Shown: one piece after another, positions 49,774-58,594 of the stretch | How positions within the stretch are numbered: the first letter of the stretch is position 1 | Layout: every line of letters starts with the position of its first letter | Assembly (NCBI RefSeq): GCF_030035605.1 | Contig: NZ_CP106736.1 | Span: forward strand, 2,728,001 to 2,792,000 | DNA from: Silvimonas soli | GTDB lineage: Bacteria; Pseudomonadota; Gammaproteobacteria; Burkholderiales; Chitinibacteraceae | Reading direction: 5' to 3' | DNA: 64,000 nt | Notes under the pieces: generated by a model | The model's input: only the letters and a program-made list of their open reading frames with translations | What the model was told of the DNA's origin: nothing | The model's database searches: none | Translations under genes and position numbers: made by a program

Positions 49774-51021
49774 ATGAATCAAGCATCCTTGCCTGGGAAG
49801 TTCACGTCCTACCAAAAACTGGTTGTCGGCATGCTGGCGTTTTTGCAATTTGCCGTCATTCTCGACTTCATGCTGATGTCGCCGCTCGGCGCAATCATCA
49901 TGCCGGCGCTCAATATCGGTCCGAAGCAGTTCGGGTTGGTGGTCTCGGCCTATGCCTTCAGTGCCGGGATATCCGGGTTGCTCACTGCCGGTTTTGCCGA
50001 CCGCTTTGACCGAAAGAAAATCCTGCTGTTCTTCTATGCCGGTTTTGTCCTGGGTACGCTGTGGTGTGGCCTGGCGCAAACCTTTGAAACCTTGCTGCTC
50101 GCCCGCATCGTCACCGGTGTGTTTGGTGGCGTGATTGGTTCGGTAGTGCTGGCGATTGCCACTGACCTGTTTCCACCGCAAATGCGTGGTCGGGTAATGG
50201 GCGTGATCCAGACCGCGTTTGCCGCCAGCCAGGTGCTGGGCATTCCGGCCGGTTTGTATTTGTCCAACAACTGGGATTGGCATATGCCCTTCCTGGCAAT
50301 GGCTGGCCTGGGTCTGGTCGGCGGACTGGTTGTGGCCTGGCGTATGCAGCCGGTTGCAGACCATCTGGCCATTCCGCAAGAACACAGCCCGTGGATGCAT
50401 TTGTTCCACACGCTGACCGAGTCACGTTATTTGCTGGCCTTTGCCACGACCGCATTGCTGACCACGGGCGGCTTTATGCTTATGCCGTTTGCCAGCGCTT
50501 TCGTGGTGAACAATCTGGGTATTGGCTTGCACAGTTTGCCGACGGTTTATCTGATCACCGGGGTTTGCACCATCTTCTGCGGCCCGTTGATTGGTAAAGC
50601 GGCGGATGCGTATGGCAAATTTCGTGTGTTTACGCTGGGCACGGTGATCTCGATCATCATGGTGCTGATCTACACCCATCTGGGCCCGATCTCCTTGCCG
50701 TTGCTGGTGCTGGTCAATGCCCTGATGTTTGTCGGTATCTTCTCGCGCATGATCCCGTTTCAGGCGTTGATGTCGTCCGTGCCAGCGGTAACCCAGCGCG
50801 GCTCATTCAATGCCATTAGCGCGTCGATCCAGCAGTTGTCGGGTGGCATTGCTTCGGTGGTGGCGGGCCATATCGTGACGCTGGGCGTGACGGGCAAGCT
50901 CGAGCACTTTGAAGTGGTGGGTTATGTTGTGGTCGGTACCTCGGTGGTGGCATTTGCCTTGCTCTGGCTGCTGCAGCGACGCCTGCCAGCACCGGCCGCC
51001 AAGCCAGCGCTGGCGACTTGA
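49774..51021 (+). CDS. MFS transporter (DHA1-like)
   Basis: The ATG at 49774 gives 415 residues; an in-frame GTG at 49753 is the alternative. Twelve hydrophobic segments are visible. The loop motif AGFADRFDRKKILLFFY follows helix 2 as in multidrug MFS proteins, and helix 1 has ILDFMLMSPLGAIIMPAL. It probably exports drugs or sugars; relatives are often called arabinose or chloramphenicol efflux pumps. It is a single-gene unit with a strong terminator after it and no adjacent regulator. Confidence 0.88.
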   Translation: MNQASLPGKFTSYQKLVVGMLAFLQFAVILDFMLMSPLGAIIMPALNIGPKQFGLVVSAYAFSAGISGLLTAGFADRFDRKKILLFFYAGFVLGTLWCGLAQTFETLLLARIVTGVFGGVIGSVVLAIATDLFPPQMRGRVMGVIQTAFAASQVLGIPAGLYLSNNWDWHMPFLAMAGLGLVGGLVVAWRMQPVADHLAIPQEHSPWMHLFHTLTESRYLLAFATTALLTTGGFMLMPFASAFVVNNLGIGLHSLPTVYLITGVCTIFCGPLIGKAADAYGKFRVFTLGTVISIIMVLIYTHLGPISLPLLVLVNALMFVGIFSRMIPFQALMSSVPAVTQRGSFNAISASIQQLSGGIASVVAGHIVTLGVTGKLEHFEVVGYVVVGTSVVAFALLWLLQRRLPAPAAKPALAT

Positions 51022-51043
51022 GCCGCTGACTCACCGTATTCGC

Positions 51044-51077
51044 AAAAGCCTGGGGCGCCACGTGCTCCAGGCTTTTT
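51044..51077 (+). terminator. Rho-independent terminator after the MFS gene
   Basis: AAAAGCCTGG pairs with CCAGGCTTTT around a 13-base loop and ends in five T residues, 22 bases after the stop codon. Confidence 0.88.
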
Positions 51078-51315
51078 CGCTCAGGGTCGCAGTTTGAAAC
51101 GAAACTGCAGCCAAGGGGCAAAACCCTTGTGCCCCCAAATGAGCCGATTTGTTACCCGCTCGTAACCTGCCAAGCCCCCGTTAGTGCCCGCCAACTGTGG
51201 ATTGGCGACAAACATTAGTCGCTGCTGTTGCATCTACCATGCATGCATACGTCATTGCGCGGGGTTGACCGGATTTTCTGGTAACTTGGCGGTATGTATC
51301 TGGGGATAAACGGTA

Positions 51316-52050
51316 ATGAGATATGGCTTGATTGTCGGGTTGTTACTGGCTTGCCCGCTGGCGCAGGCCGAAACCACCATTACCCTCTATTCCGAAGCCG
51401 GGCAAAAGCCCATGTCTTACGAGGAAAACGGTGTCGCCAAAGGTGCGTACATTGATCAGATTCGGCGCATAACGCAGCAAATTCCTGGCTACAAAGTGCA
51501 GATCAAGTTTGCCTCATGGGCACGCGTGGTCGAAGAAGCCAGAACCGGCAATAGCGCCGGCATAATCGGCGTGTATTACCGCCCGCAAGAGCGGCCGTTT
51601 CTGAATCACTCCAAACCCATTTATCGGGAAGACGTGGCGGTTCACTGCAATCGCGATGCGGTGGCCAAGCGCACTTTCAACAAATATCCGGATGACTTTG
51701 CCGGTCTCAAATTTGGCAATCAGCGCGGCTACCTGGCGCCAGGCCCGGAGTTTTTCAAATTTGCCCAGCAAGGCAAGATTGTCGTAGTGGAAGGGCTGGA
51801 GTTTGCCGGCCTGGTCAAGAAGATGCTGGTCGGCGAAATTGATTGTGTCGTCAATCCCAGTCTGGTGCTGGATGAAGCACTCAACACATTACAAGAACGC
51901 GGTCTGCCCGAGCGCATGCGGTACAAGTCGGAACGGGTCATGGTCATCAAGTCGGAGACAGTCCATGTGGGCTTCAGCAAAAAATACGAAGAAACGCATC
52001 CCGAGCTGGCGCAGTTTCGCGTGCTGTTCGACAAGGCTGCCGGTTCTTGA
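51316..52050 (+). CDS. Periplasmic amino-acid-type (SBP_bac_3) binding protein
   Basis: The 244-residue protein has a signal peptide ending near LAQA-ET. The type-3 binding fold is marked by TLYSEAGQKPMSYEENGVAKG and VQIKFASWARVVEEARTGNS. It lacks the strict amino-acid motif at the start of classical receptors. No permease or ATPase genes follow. A GGDEF membrane protein starts 52 bases downstream in the same direction, so this may be a signal receptor that feeds the cyclase. The ligand is unknown. Confidence 0.85.
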   Translation: MRYGLIVGLLLACPLAQAETTITLYSEAGQKPMSYEENGVAKGAYIDQIRRITQQIPGYKVQIKFASWARVVEEARTGNSAGIIGVYYRPQERPFLNHSKPIYREDVAVHCNRDAVAKRTFNKYPDDFAGLKFGNQRGYLAPGPEFFKFAQQGKIVVVEGLEFAGLVKKMLVGEIDCVVNPSLVLDEALNTLQERGLPERMRYKSERVMVIKSETVHVGFSKKYEETHPELAQFRVLFDKAAGS

Positions 52051-52102
52051 ATAGCCGCCGCCGCATGCAAACGCTGCGTTCAGTCACGACGCGATCCCTC
52101 AA

Positions 52103-53404
52103 ATGAACTCGATTCGTTTGCGTCTGATTGCGTTGTTCATGGCCGTGACGACGGCGACCTTGGGCATTTTTGCTTTTTACGAGCAAACGCTGCTACGACG
52201 TGATCTGGAAAACCGCTTCCTGGCGTTGCAGGATGACGTATCCACACGTCTGGAGCAAAGCCTGGCACAGCCGGTCTGGGATATGGATCAGAGCGTGATC
52301 AAGGCCAAGCTGGAAGCCGCCATGATCCCGCTGGAAGTGCAGGCGGTGTATTTCTTCACGCCCGATCAGCAAGGGCCGGTGGCCAGTATGGACCGGGCGC
52401 TGAGCAATAATCATCAGTCCACTCGCGCACGAGATATCGCTAACGAGGTGGTCAAAGAGATCCAGATTTTTCCACCGCTGCAGGTGGATGAAACACGCCG
52501 CAAGACCAGCATTGGCAAGGTAGTGGTTTATTTCTCGCGGGCGCAGATCAACCAGGCGCTGGCGGATGCCTTGTTGCGGCGGGTGCTGGAAGTACTGGTG
52601 GTCAACGCGCTGCTATTGATTGTGCTGTTGTTCAGTCTGCGCCTGGTGTTCGTGCCTTTGCGGGGTTTGCGCGACGGGTTGCGGGCGCTGGCCTCTAACG
52701 AAGCAGCGGATCTGCAAGAACTGCCCCGAACCCACCGCGTCGAGTTCGACGAGGTCATCAACAGTTTTAACTCCACGCTACGCAAAGTGAAGACCGTGAT
52801 ATCGCGTCATCGCTTTGCCGAAACCGCCGCCCAGGAAGCCACGCGTGCCGCCAACGAAGCGCTGGCGCAGGTGAAAGTGGCGCAAGCGGAGCTGGTCACT
52901 ATCAATCAGCAACTGGAAAGGCTGACCGTGACCGACGCGCTGACCGGTGTGGGTAACCGCATGAAGCTGGACCAGGTGCTGGAAAACGAACTGAATCGTA
53001 GCCAGCGCTCTGGCAGCCAGTTCGCGCTAGTGCTGCTGGATGTGGATCACTTCAAGCAGGTCAACGACACTCGCGGGCATCAGGTCGGCGATCTGGTGTT
53101 GATTGGCGTGGCGCAACTGCTGGTCACCACTACGCGCAGCATGGATATCGTCGGGCGCTGGGGTGGCGAAGAATTTCTGGTGATCTGCCCGGACACCAAT
53201 CTGGCCGGCGCGGTGAGCGTGGCCGACAAACTACGTGAAGCAATTGCCAGCCATCGTTTTGGTCAGGTGGGTCAGATCACCGCGAGCTTTGGCGTCGCCT
53301 GCGCCAGGGCGGGCGACTCCGTGCACAGCACGCTGGCCCGGGCGGATCGGGCGTTGTACCGCGGCAAAGCCAGCGGGCGTGATCGGGTCGAGAGCGAGGG
53401 TTAG
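52103..53404 (+). CDS. Membrane diguanylate cyclase with periplasmic sensor and HAMP-like linker
   Basis: The 433-residue protein has a membrane helix at about 5-27 and a small periplasmic sensor (about 30-155) with LEQSLAQPVWDMDQSVIKAK, a pattern common in cyclases fed by binding proteins. A second membrane helix lies near 162-185, followed by a HAMP-like linker, a coiled coil near 235-270 and the GGDEF domain. GGEEF is preceded at five residues by RSMD, so the inhibitory site is present. It should make cyclic di-GMP. It is probably cotranscribed with the upstream binding protein, which may be its periplasmic partner (inference). Confidence 0.92.
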   Translation: MNSIRLRLIALFMAVTTATLGIFAFYEQTLLRRDLENRFLALQDDVSTRLEQSLAQPVWDMDQSVIKAKLEAAMIPLEVQAVYFFTPDQQGPVASMDRALSNNHQSTRARDIANEVVKEIQIFPPLQVDETRRKTSIGKVVVYFSRAQINQALADALLRRVLEVLVVNALLLIVLLFSLRLVFVPLRGLRDGLRALASNEAADLQELPRTHRVEFDEVINSFNSTLRKVKTVISRHRFAETAAQEATRAANEALAQVKVAQAELVTINQQLERLTVTDALTGVGNRMKLDQVLENELNRSQRSGSQFALVLLDVDHFKQVNDTRGHQVGDLVLIGVAQLLVTTTRSMDIVGRWGGEEFLVICPDTNLAGAVSVADKLREAIASHRFGQVGQITASFGVACARAGDSVHSTLARADRALYRGKASGRDRVESEG

Positions 53405-53419
53405 CCCGCTTCTGCCTGG

Positions 53420-54139
53420 CTAGATTGCCGGGCTGACCATCGTATCGCGTGCCAACACTGTCAAGCCGCCGGCGGGCGTCATTTCAACAAACAAATGCGC
53501 GTAGCCGGGAATCTGCGGATGCGCAGTCGGTTGCGGATGACTATGCGTGGCAGTCACCACCACCACTTTGGCACCCGCCGCTTCGCCCGCGGCAATCCCC
53601 GCCGGAGCATCTTCGAACACCAGACAATCTGTCGCCGCTACGCCCAGGCGGCTGGCCGCGAGCAGGAAGCAATCCGGCGCGGGCTTGCCGCGTTCCACAT
53701 CGTCGGCAGAAACCAGTAGCGGCGGCACCGGCAAACCAGCAGCGGCGATGCGGCGCAATGCCAGTTCGCGCGGGGCGGAGGTCACAATGGCCCAGCGATC
53801 TTGCGGCAAAGCAGCCAAGAACGCAGCCACACCGGTGATCGGGTCGATGCCCTCAACGTCGGCAATTTCGGCGATCGTAATGGCTCGCGCTTCGGCTTCG
53901 GCATCGACACCTGGCAAGCCCAGATTGCGGATGGTATCCACCGCGCGCGCACCGTGGATGGTCGGCACAAAGGTCGCGGCGTCCAGGCCATGCTGTTCTG
54001 CCCAGCGGGTCCACACCCGTTCGGCCGAGGCGATGGACGTAAGCACGGTGCCATCCATGTCAAACAGGAAAGCGGCAAAGTGGCGGCCAGGAAACAGCGG
54101 CTGCCCCGACACGGAATGACTTGCGGTTGGATCGCTCAT
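53420..54139 (-). CDS. HAD-superfamily sugar-phosphate phosphatase
   Basis: The 239-residue protein has all HAD motifs: FLFDMDGTVL near 26 with the nucleophile Asp, VTSAPRELA near 112, the Lys in ERGKPAPD and FEDAPAGIAAGEAAGA with the metal-binding acids. The cap of about 70 residues after motif I is the beta-phosphoglucomutase/YfbT-like type. It probably removes phosphate from a small sugar phosphate in the cytoplasm. It is a single gene converging with the cyclase operon. The exact substrate is not predictable. Confidence 0.9.
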   Translation of the reverse strand: MSDPTASHSVSGQPLFPGRHFAAFLFDMDGTVLTSIASAERVWTRWAEQHGLDAATFVPTIHGARAVDTIRNLGLPGVDAEAEARAITIAEIADVEGIDPITGVAAFLAALPQDRWAIVTSAPRELALRRIAAAGLPVPPLLVSADDVERGKPAPDCFLLAASRLGVAATDCLVFEDAPAGIAAGEAAGAKVVVVTATHSHPQPTAHPQIPGYAHLFVEMTPAGGLTVLARDTMVSPAI

Positions 54140-54309
54140 GATTGAACCAGGAAGTGAAGAAGAAAGAATTGCGGTAATGCGGATGCGAGATTGTGCGAAT
54201 GCCCCATTCTAAGGGGGATCAGCATGCGGCAGAAGCGGCAGATTGCCACGCGCCGGTCACGGGTACGCGCTGAATGCGCCCAGGCAATCAGCGACCGAGG
54301 GAGAAAATC

Positions 54310-54759
54310 ATGTCAGGCACCAGCACTTTTGCATATGTCACGTTCATACGCACAACACCGGAGCAACTCTGGTCTGCGCTCACCAATCCGGAACTCACCC
54401 GGCAATACTGGTTTGGCATGTACCAGTTGTCGCACTGGACTGCCGGCGCGCCATGGCAACTGGTGTTTGCTGATGGCCGCATCGCGGATAGCGGTGAAGT
54501 GCTGGAAAGTGAGCCAGCCCGGCGGCTGGTGTTGAAATGGCGGAACGAGTTCAAGCCGGAAATGCAGGCAGAAGGCTACTCGCGGTGCGTGATCGAGATC
54601 GAACCAGTCGGGGACGTGGCTAAACTGAGCATCACCCATACGCTGAATCAACCTGATTCACGATTTGTTGCGGCGGTGTCTGCGGGCTGGCCACGCATTT
54701 TGTCCAACCTCAAGTCCTGGCTGGAAACCGGCACTGTGCTGTTTGCCGAGAAGTTTTAG
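54310..54759 (+). CDS. SRPBCC (AHSA1-like) domain protein
   Basis: The ATG at 54310 has GGGAG upstream, giving 149 residues. The AHSA1/START-like pattern is clear: FIRTTPEQLWSALTNPELTR at the start, YWFGMYQLSHWTAGAPWQLV in the middle and an end helix WPRILSNLKSWLETG. Such proteins bind small hydrophobic ligands or assist stress responses, and they often accompany ArsR-type regulators. None is present here, so the function remains open. It is a single-gene unit. Confidence 0.85.
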   Translation: MSGTSTFAYVTFIRTTPEQLWSALTNPELTRQYWFGMYQLSHWTAGAPWQLVFADGRIADSGEVLESEPARRLVLKWRNEFKPEMQAEGYSRCVIEIEPVGDVAKLSITHTLNQPDSRFVAAVSAGWPRILSNLKSWLETGTVLFAEKF

Positions 54760-54837
54760 CGGGCAAGCGCAAGACTGGATCGGCAGGATGAGGTGAATGC
54801 GCTCGCCTGATTGCATCCACCTTCGCTATCTGCCAGT

Positions 54838-55380
54838 TCAGAACTCAACCTCAACCGTATTTTGCAGCTTCACAAAAGCGCCTTTGAGCGTGGCGTTGTG
54901 GTGCGCCACGATTTGCCTGGCTGAAAGCTCAGGTGTGTCAGAGCAGGTTTGCGCGTCGGCCACCAGCACCGCGCTATAACCGGCATCCCGCGCCAGGCGG
55001 CAGTTGGCATCAATACAATATTGCGTTTTCATGCCAGCGATCACCAATTGGTTGACGTTCGCCTCCAGCAATTGATCTGCCAGCCGCGTACCGGCAAAGC
55101 AACTGGGGCGGGCTTTGTCGAAGATTGTGTCACGCGCCGGGTCTATGGCCAGATCCGGCAGTAATTGAGTCAGCGGACTGCCTTGCGCGATGGGTGTGCC
55201 GGGCGGCCCGAAGAAGCGTGCGGCAAAGATCGGCGCTCCGGCCAGCCGGGCTTTGTGGATGAGCTGGTTGATGTTGTCGAGCACGCGCTGGCCTTCCCAC
55301 GGCCGTTCAGGGCCGTGAAACAGTCCAACCTGCATATCGATGATCAGCAGGGCGGCGCGCTGCGGTTCTGAGTGCTGCAT
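54838..55380 (-). CDS. Isochorismatase-like cysteine hydrolase
   Basis: The 180-residue protein shows the family catalytic residues: Asp in LLIIDMQVGLF near 15, Lys in FDKARPSCF near 89 and Cys in MKTQYCID near 121. AGGAG precedes the ATG on the complement. The family includes nicotinamidases, ureidoacrylate and maleamate hydrolases; the short length and the motif GMKTQYCIDANCRLA fit the general cysteine-hydrolase group, without a firm substrate. A GC-rich hairpin lies in its leader about 50-75 bases upstream. Confidence 0.88.
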   Translation of the reverse strand: MQHSEPQRAALLIIDMQVGLFHGPERPWEGQRVLDNINQLIHKARLAGAPIFAARFFGPPGTPIAQGSPLTQLLPDLAIDPARDTIFDKARPSCFAGTRLADQLLEANVNQLVIAGMKTQYCIDANCRLARDAGYSAVLVADAQTCSDTPELSARQIVAHHNATLKGAFVKLQNTVEVEF

Positions 55381-55425
55381 GATGTTTCTCCTGGTTGTTG
55401 TGCCAGTACGGACGGAGAAACAACA

Positions 55426-55452
55426 AGGCCCCGTCCATCTCTGGCGGGGCCT
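55426..55452 (-). terminator. GC-rich hairpin upstream of the cysteine hydrolase gene
   Basis: AGGCCCCG pairs with CGGGGCCT around an 11-base loop. On the complement it is followed by TTGTTGTTT, so it could end the leftward transcript from 56053 or act as an attenuator for the hydrolase gene. Confidence 0.5.
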
Positions 55453-55600
55453 GCGGTTGAATACGTTAACTCGCTCTCACGCACTCACCTCACGGCCCGC
55501 CGCTAGCGGTCGTGGTGGTAGTGGTCGGGGTGAGGGCGATGCGGTTCATGCATTCAACATAATGGGCGACGACGGGCGCGTCAATCACCGTGTGTGTGGG

Positions 55601-56053
55601 TTAGTGCGCCGCCTGTGTACGCAGTGCCGCTACCCGGGCGCGATAAGTGGCTTCATCGGCGCGAAACAGATCGGTGCCGCCATTGCGACTGGTCAGATGC
55701 AAAACGCCGACCCGGAACGTGCTGGCGAGCGCCGCAACACCCATGTCCAGATTGCGTTGATTGAGCGTGGCGGTAAGCGTATTGCCATTGATGACACCGC
55801 CCACCGGCGCACTTTGCACTGCAATCTGGCCGTCGTTTTGCAAGGCGGATTGCTCGATCCGGCCAGTCCAGCGCTGTCGCTGCGTTTCAACAACCTGCAC
55901 CAGATAAACGCTGCGCCCGTCTTGCCCCACGTAAGTGCCAGCCACGTCGGCGGCCAGTGCGGGCGGGCTGCTCAGCAGTGCCCATGCGGCCAAAGCGGGC
56001 AGCAATAATCGGGGGATACGGATAGACAGGAATGACGCGGTGCTGATCTTCAT
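55601..56053 (-). CDS. Exported protein of unknown function
   Basis: The 150-residue protein has a signal peptide (basic start, then RLLLPALAAWALLSSPPALA, cut before ADVAGTY). The mature part begins with GTYVGQDGRSVYLVQVVE and reads as a small beta protein with repeated short strands (NGNTLTATLNQRNL). No family was recognised and no Cys is present. It lies 77 bases downstream of the LysR gene in the same direction and may share its transcript. The GC-rich hairpin at 55426 is about 150 bases after its end. Confidence 0.72.
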   Translation of the reverse strand: MKISTASFLSIRIPRLLLPALAAWALLSSPPALAADVAGTYVGQDGRSVYLVQVVETQRQRWTGRIEQSALQNDGQIAVQSAPVGGVINGNTLTATLNQRNLDMGVAALASTFRVGVLHLTSRNGGTDLFRADEATYRARVAALRTQAAH

Positions 56054-56130
56054 TGATGATTGGTCCTCAAGCTCGGGTGGTGCTAACGACTGCTGCCCGT
56101 TAATGACAGCCTTGCGCTACCGAATGTTCC

Positions 56131-57024
56131 TTAAAGCTGGTCCTGGCCTGCAGCGAACAACTCGATCAGCGTATCGACCACCGCCCGCACGCGTGGCGAG
56201 CGGCGAACATCTGGATGCATAACCAGCCACACCGGCCGACTCACTGGACATGCCTGATCAAGCTGCACCAGGGCCGGGTCTGGCCGCGCCAGGAAATGCG
56301 GCAGCACTGCAACACCCAGACCGGCGCGCGCGGCCTGATGCAAGGTGACTACATCATTGCTGCGCAAAACGAAGCGTCGATTGCCAGCAAAGCCATCCAG
56401 CCATTGTTGTTGCGGCGTTTCACGCAGGGCGTCGTCGTAGCCCAGCAATGGCCAGTGTGCGCTGGGCATGCTGGCGTAAGCGGGCGTGGCAAACAAACCA
56501 TGCGCAATCTCGCCCACTGCGCGGGCCGCCAAACCGGGCGCAGAGGGGCGGGACAAACGTAATGCCAGATCTGCTTCGCCACGCGCCAGATTGGCTTCAC
56601 GCGTCTCGCTGACGATTTCCAGATCAATATCCGGCCAGGCTTCACGCAATGGTGCCAGGCGCGGCATCAAAAAAAAGCTTGATAACGCAGGCGGCGCGGA
56701 TAAGCGCACCGTGCCTTTCAGCGTTGCCACGCCCAACGCGGCGCGGGCAAAGCTTTGTGCTTCCTGATCCAGCGCCTGGGCGTGTTGCAGCAAGGTTTCG
56801 CCTTCGGCAGTCAGTTGCCAGCCGCGTGGCAAGCGGTCAAACAAGCGCACGTCAAGCGTGCGCTCCAGCGCCTCAACCCGTCTCGCCACGGTGGAATGTT
56901 CTACGCCCAGTTGCCGCGCAGCGCCGGACAAGCTGCCTTGCCGCGCCAGGGTAAGGAAGTGGCGAATGTCATCCCACTGCAGTTCACGGGCGGGATCGAC
57001 GGGCTTATCTGGGTTTATTTGCAC
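56131..57024 (-). CDS. LysR family regulator
   Basis: The family N-terminus begins at ELQWDDIRHFLTLARQGSLS, so the start is placed at a GTG at 57024, giving 297 residues; no Shine-Dalgarno sequence is visible and the frame remains open further upstream, into the divergent gene. The helix-turn-helix covers about 25-75 (AARQLGVEHSTVARRVEALE), and the effector domain follows. The LEHSTVARRVEALE type is common in regulators of quinone or aldehyde detoxification. It diverges from a quinone oxidoreductase gene across 83 bases and is the likely regulator of it. Confidence 0.85.
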   Translation of the reverse strand: MQINPDKPVDPARELQWDDIRHFLTLARQGSLSGAARQLGVEHSTVARRVEALERTLDVRLFDRLPRGWQLTAEGETLLQHAQALDQEAQSFARAALGVATLKGTVRLSAPPALSSFFLMPRLAPLREAWPDIDLEIVSETREANLARGEADLALRLSRPSAPGLAARAVGEIAHGLFATPAYASMPSAHWPLLGYDDALRETPQQQWLDGFAGNRRFVLRSNDVVTLHQAARAGLGVAVLPHFLARPDPALVQLDQACPVSRPVWLVMHPDVRRSPRVRAVVDTLIELFAAGQDQL

Positions 57025-57107
57025 AATAAATGTGAAATTTTGTGGAATATCCGATCTATTTTGCGCGGTGTAGGCTGTGTCTGCAATCAACCAGAAAGGG
57101 GAACGAC

Positions 57108-58091
57108 ATGAACCCGACAATGCATTCAGCCGAATCACGTATCTATCTGACGGCTTATGGCGACGCCTCGGTGTTGCAGTTGCAGTCGTTTGAATTGCCG
57201 CCACCCGCTGCGGGCGAGGTGCGGGTACGACACACCGCGATTGGTGTGAACTATGTGGATATCTACCATCGCAGCGGGCTGTATCCGCTTCCCGACTTAC
57301 CGGCCACGCCGGGTGTAGAAGCGGCGGGGGTGATTGAGGCTATCGGTGCGGGCGTGAGCGGGTTGGCGATTGGCCAGCGCGTGGCCTACGCCGGATTGCC
57401 AGGTAGCTATGCCAGTGCCCGCAATCTGCCCGCGCAGCGGTTAATCAAGCTGCCGGGTGAAGTCTCCGACCAGAGCATCGCCGCCGCTTTATTGCGGGGA
57501 GTTACCGCGCATATGTTGTTCGACCATATTCGTAAAGTGCAGCCCGGCGACACAGTGTTGATTCACGCTGCAGCAGGTGGTTTGGGATTACTACTGGTGC
57601 AATGGGCCAAGACGCTGGGCGCTCGCGTGATCGGTACCGTCAGCACGCCTGCCAAAGCCGCGCTGGCTATATCGCACGGTCTGAATCATGCCATTTTGTA
57701 TCGCGAGCAGCCGTTTGCCGCCGCGACATTGGCGCTCACCGACGGGCACGGCGTGGATTACGCCGTTGACGGCATTGGTGGCCAGACTTTGCAGGATACA
57801 TTGAGCGTGGTGAGCGCCGGTGGCGTGGTGGCCAGCGTCGGGCAAGTAGCCGGGCCAAACGATGCGGCACAATTGGCGGTACCGCCCGCAGTAACACTCT
57901 GCCATCCGAGTGTGATCCAGTTTATGGCAGATGCCACGCAGTATCAGCAAGGCGCAGCGGCGACATTGCACCAACTGACGCACGGCCTGCGGGCCACGGT
58001 GGCAGCGGTACTACCGCTGGATCACGCCGCCCAGGCGCATCGTTTGCTGGAATCTGGTCAAAGTACCGGGGCGATCTTGTTGCAGCCCTGA
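57108..58091 (+). CDS. Quinone oxidoreductase (zeta-crystallin/QorA-like)
   Basis: The ATG at 57108 has AGGGGA upstream and gives 327 residues. The medium-chain reductase fold without zinc ligands is seen: VRHTAIGVNYVDIYHRSGLY near 45, GVEAAGVIEAIG and the NADPH motif IHAAAGGLGLLLVQWAK near 150. QorA-type enzymes reduce quinones by one electron or reduce reactive enones with NADPH. One Cys near the C-terminal third is not a zinc ligand. It is divergent from the LysR gene, which probably induces it under electrophile stress (inference). Confidence 0.9.
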   Translation: MNPTMHSAESRIYLTAYGDASVLQLQSFELPPPAAGEVRVRHTAIGVNYVDIYHRSGLYPLPDLPATPGVEAAGVIEAIGAGVSGLAIGQRVAYAGLPGSYASARNLPAQRLIKLPGEVSDQSIAAALLRGVTAHMLFDHIRKVQPGDTVLIHAAAGGLGLLLVQWAKTLGARVIGTVSTPAKAALAISHGLNHAILYREQPFAAATLALTDGHGVDYAVDGIGGQTLQDTLSVVSAGGVVASVGQVAGPNDAAQLAVPPAVTLCHPSVIQFMADATQYQQGAAATLHQLTHGLRATVAAVLPLDHAAQAHRLLESGQSTGAILLQP

Positions 58092-58251
58092 CGCTGGTTT
58101 GCGCTGCATCGTAATCCGGGTACGCCAAAATAAAAGAGAAACTGCTTGACCCTCCAGCGCTTAGGGCGGATAAGGGTCAGGCAGGATCCTCAAGCGCAGA
58201 CCTATCGTTACATCGTCAGTCCCCCCAGCGGCACTCCTTGTTACTTTATTG

Positions 58252-58304
58252 ATTCCTTGATTGTCGTGCTCCCGGAGCTTTGCTCCTCACTTGATTCAAG
58301 GAAT
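58252..58304 (+). promoter_or_regulatory. Structured leader of the cold-shock gene that hides the ribosome site
   Basis: ATTCCTTGA (58252) pairs perfectly with TCAAGGAAT (58296), enclosing an inner hairpin GGAGC-TTT-GCTCC (58274-58286). The right arm contains AAGGA, the Shine-Dalgarno sequence of the cold-shock gene, so the stem would block ribosome entry. A temperature-dependent opening or refolding is likely for this class of mRNA but is not shown. Confidence 0.65.
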
Positions 58305-58309
58305 ACAAA

Positions 58310-58513
58310 ATGGAAACCGGTACCGTTAAATGGTTTAACGATGCAAAAGGCTTTGGCTTCATCACCCCGGCTGACGGTGGTGCTGATCTGTTCGCTCACT
58401 TCTCCGAAGTGAAAGCAGAAGGCTTCAAAAGCCTGCAAGAAGGTCAAAGGGTGACTTACGCGACCGCCAATGGTCCTAAAGGCCTGCAAGCAACCAATAT
58501 CCAGATCGTGTAA
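58310..58513 (+). CDS. Cold-shock domain protein (CspA family)
   Basis: The 67-residue protein is a single cold-shock domain with both RNA-binding motifs, KGFGFITP near 13-20 and DLFAHFSEV near 27-35, and the usual start METGTVKWFNDA. It binds single-stranded nucleic acid and melts RNA structure in the cytoplasm. Its long leader (at least 55 structured bases) places AAGGA inside a stem, so translation may be controlled by temperature or by autoregulation. A strong terminator follows. The gene is complete and monocistronic. Confidence 0.96.
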   Translation: METGTVKWFNDAKGFGFITPADGGADLFAHFSEVKAEGFKSLQEGQRVTYATANGPKGLQATNIQIV

Positions 58514-58533
58514 ATCACGTTTGGCTGGTTGTG

Positions 58534-58562
58534 AAAAAGCCCCGCACTGCGGGGCTTTTTTT
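58534..58562 (+). terminator. Rho-independent terminator after the cold-shock gene
   Basis: GCCCCGC pairs with GCGGGGC with a three-base loop, flanked by five A residues and seven T residues. It may also serve the convergent gene that ends at 58595. Confidence 0.95.
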
Positions 58563-58594
58563 ATGTCGATGCCCGTGCCACTGGGCTTGGTAAA

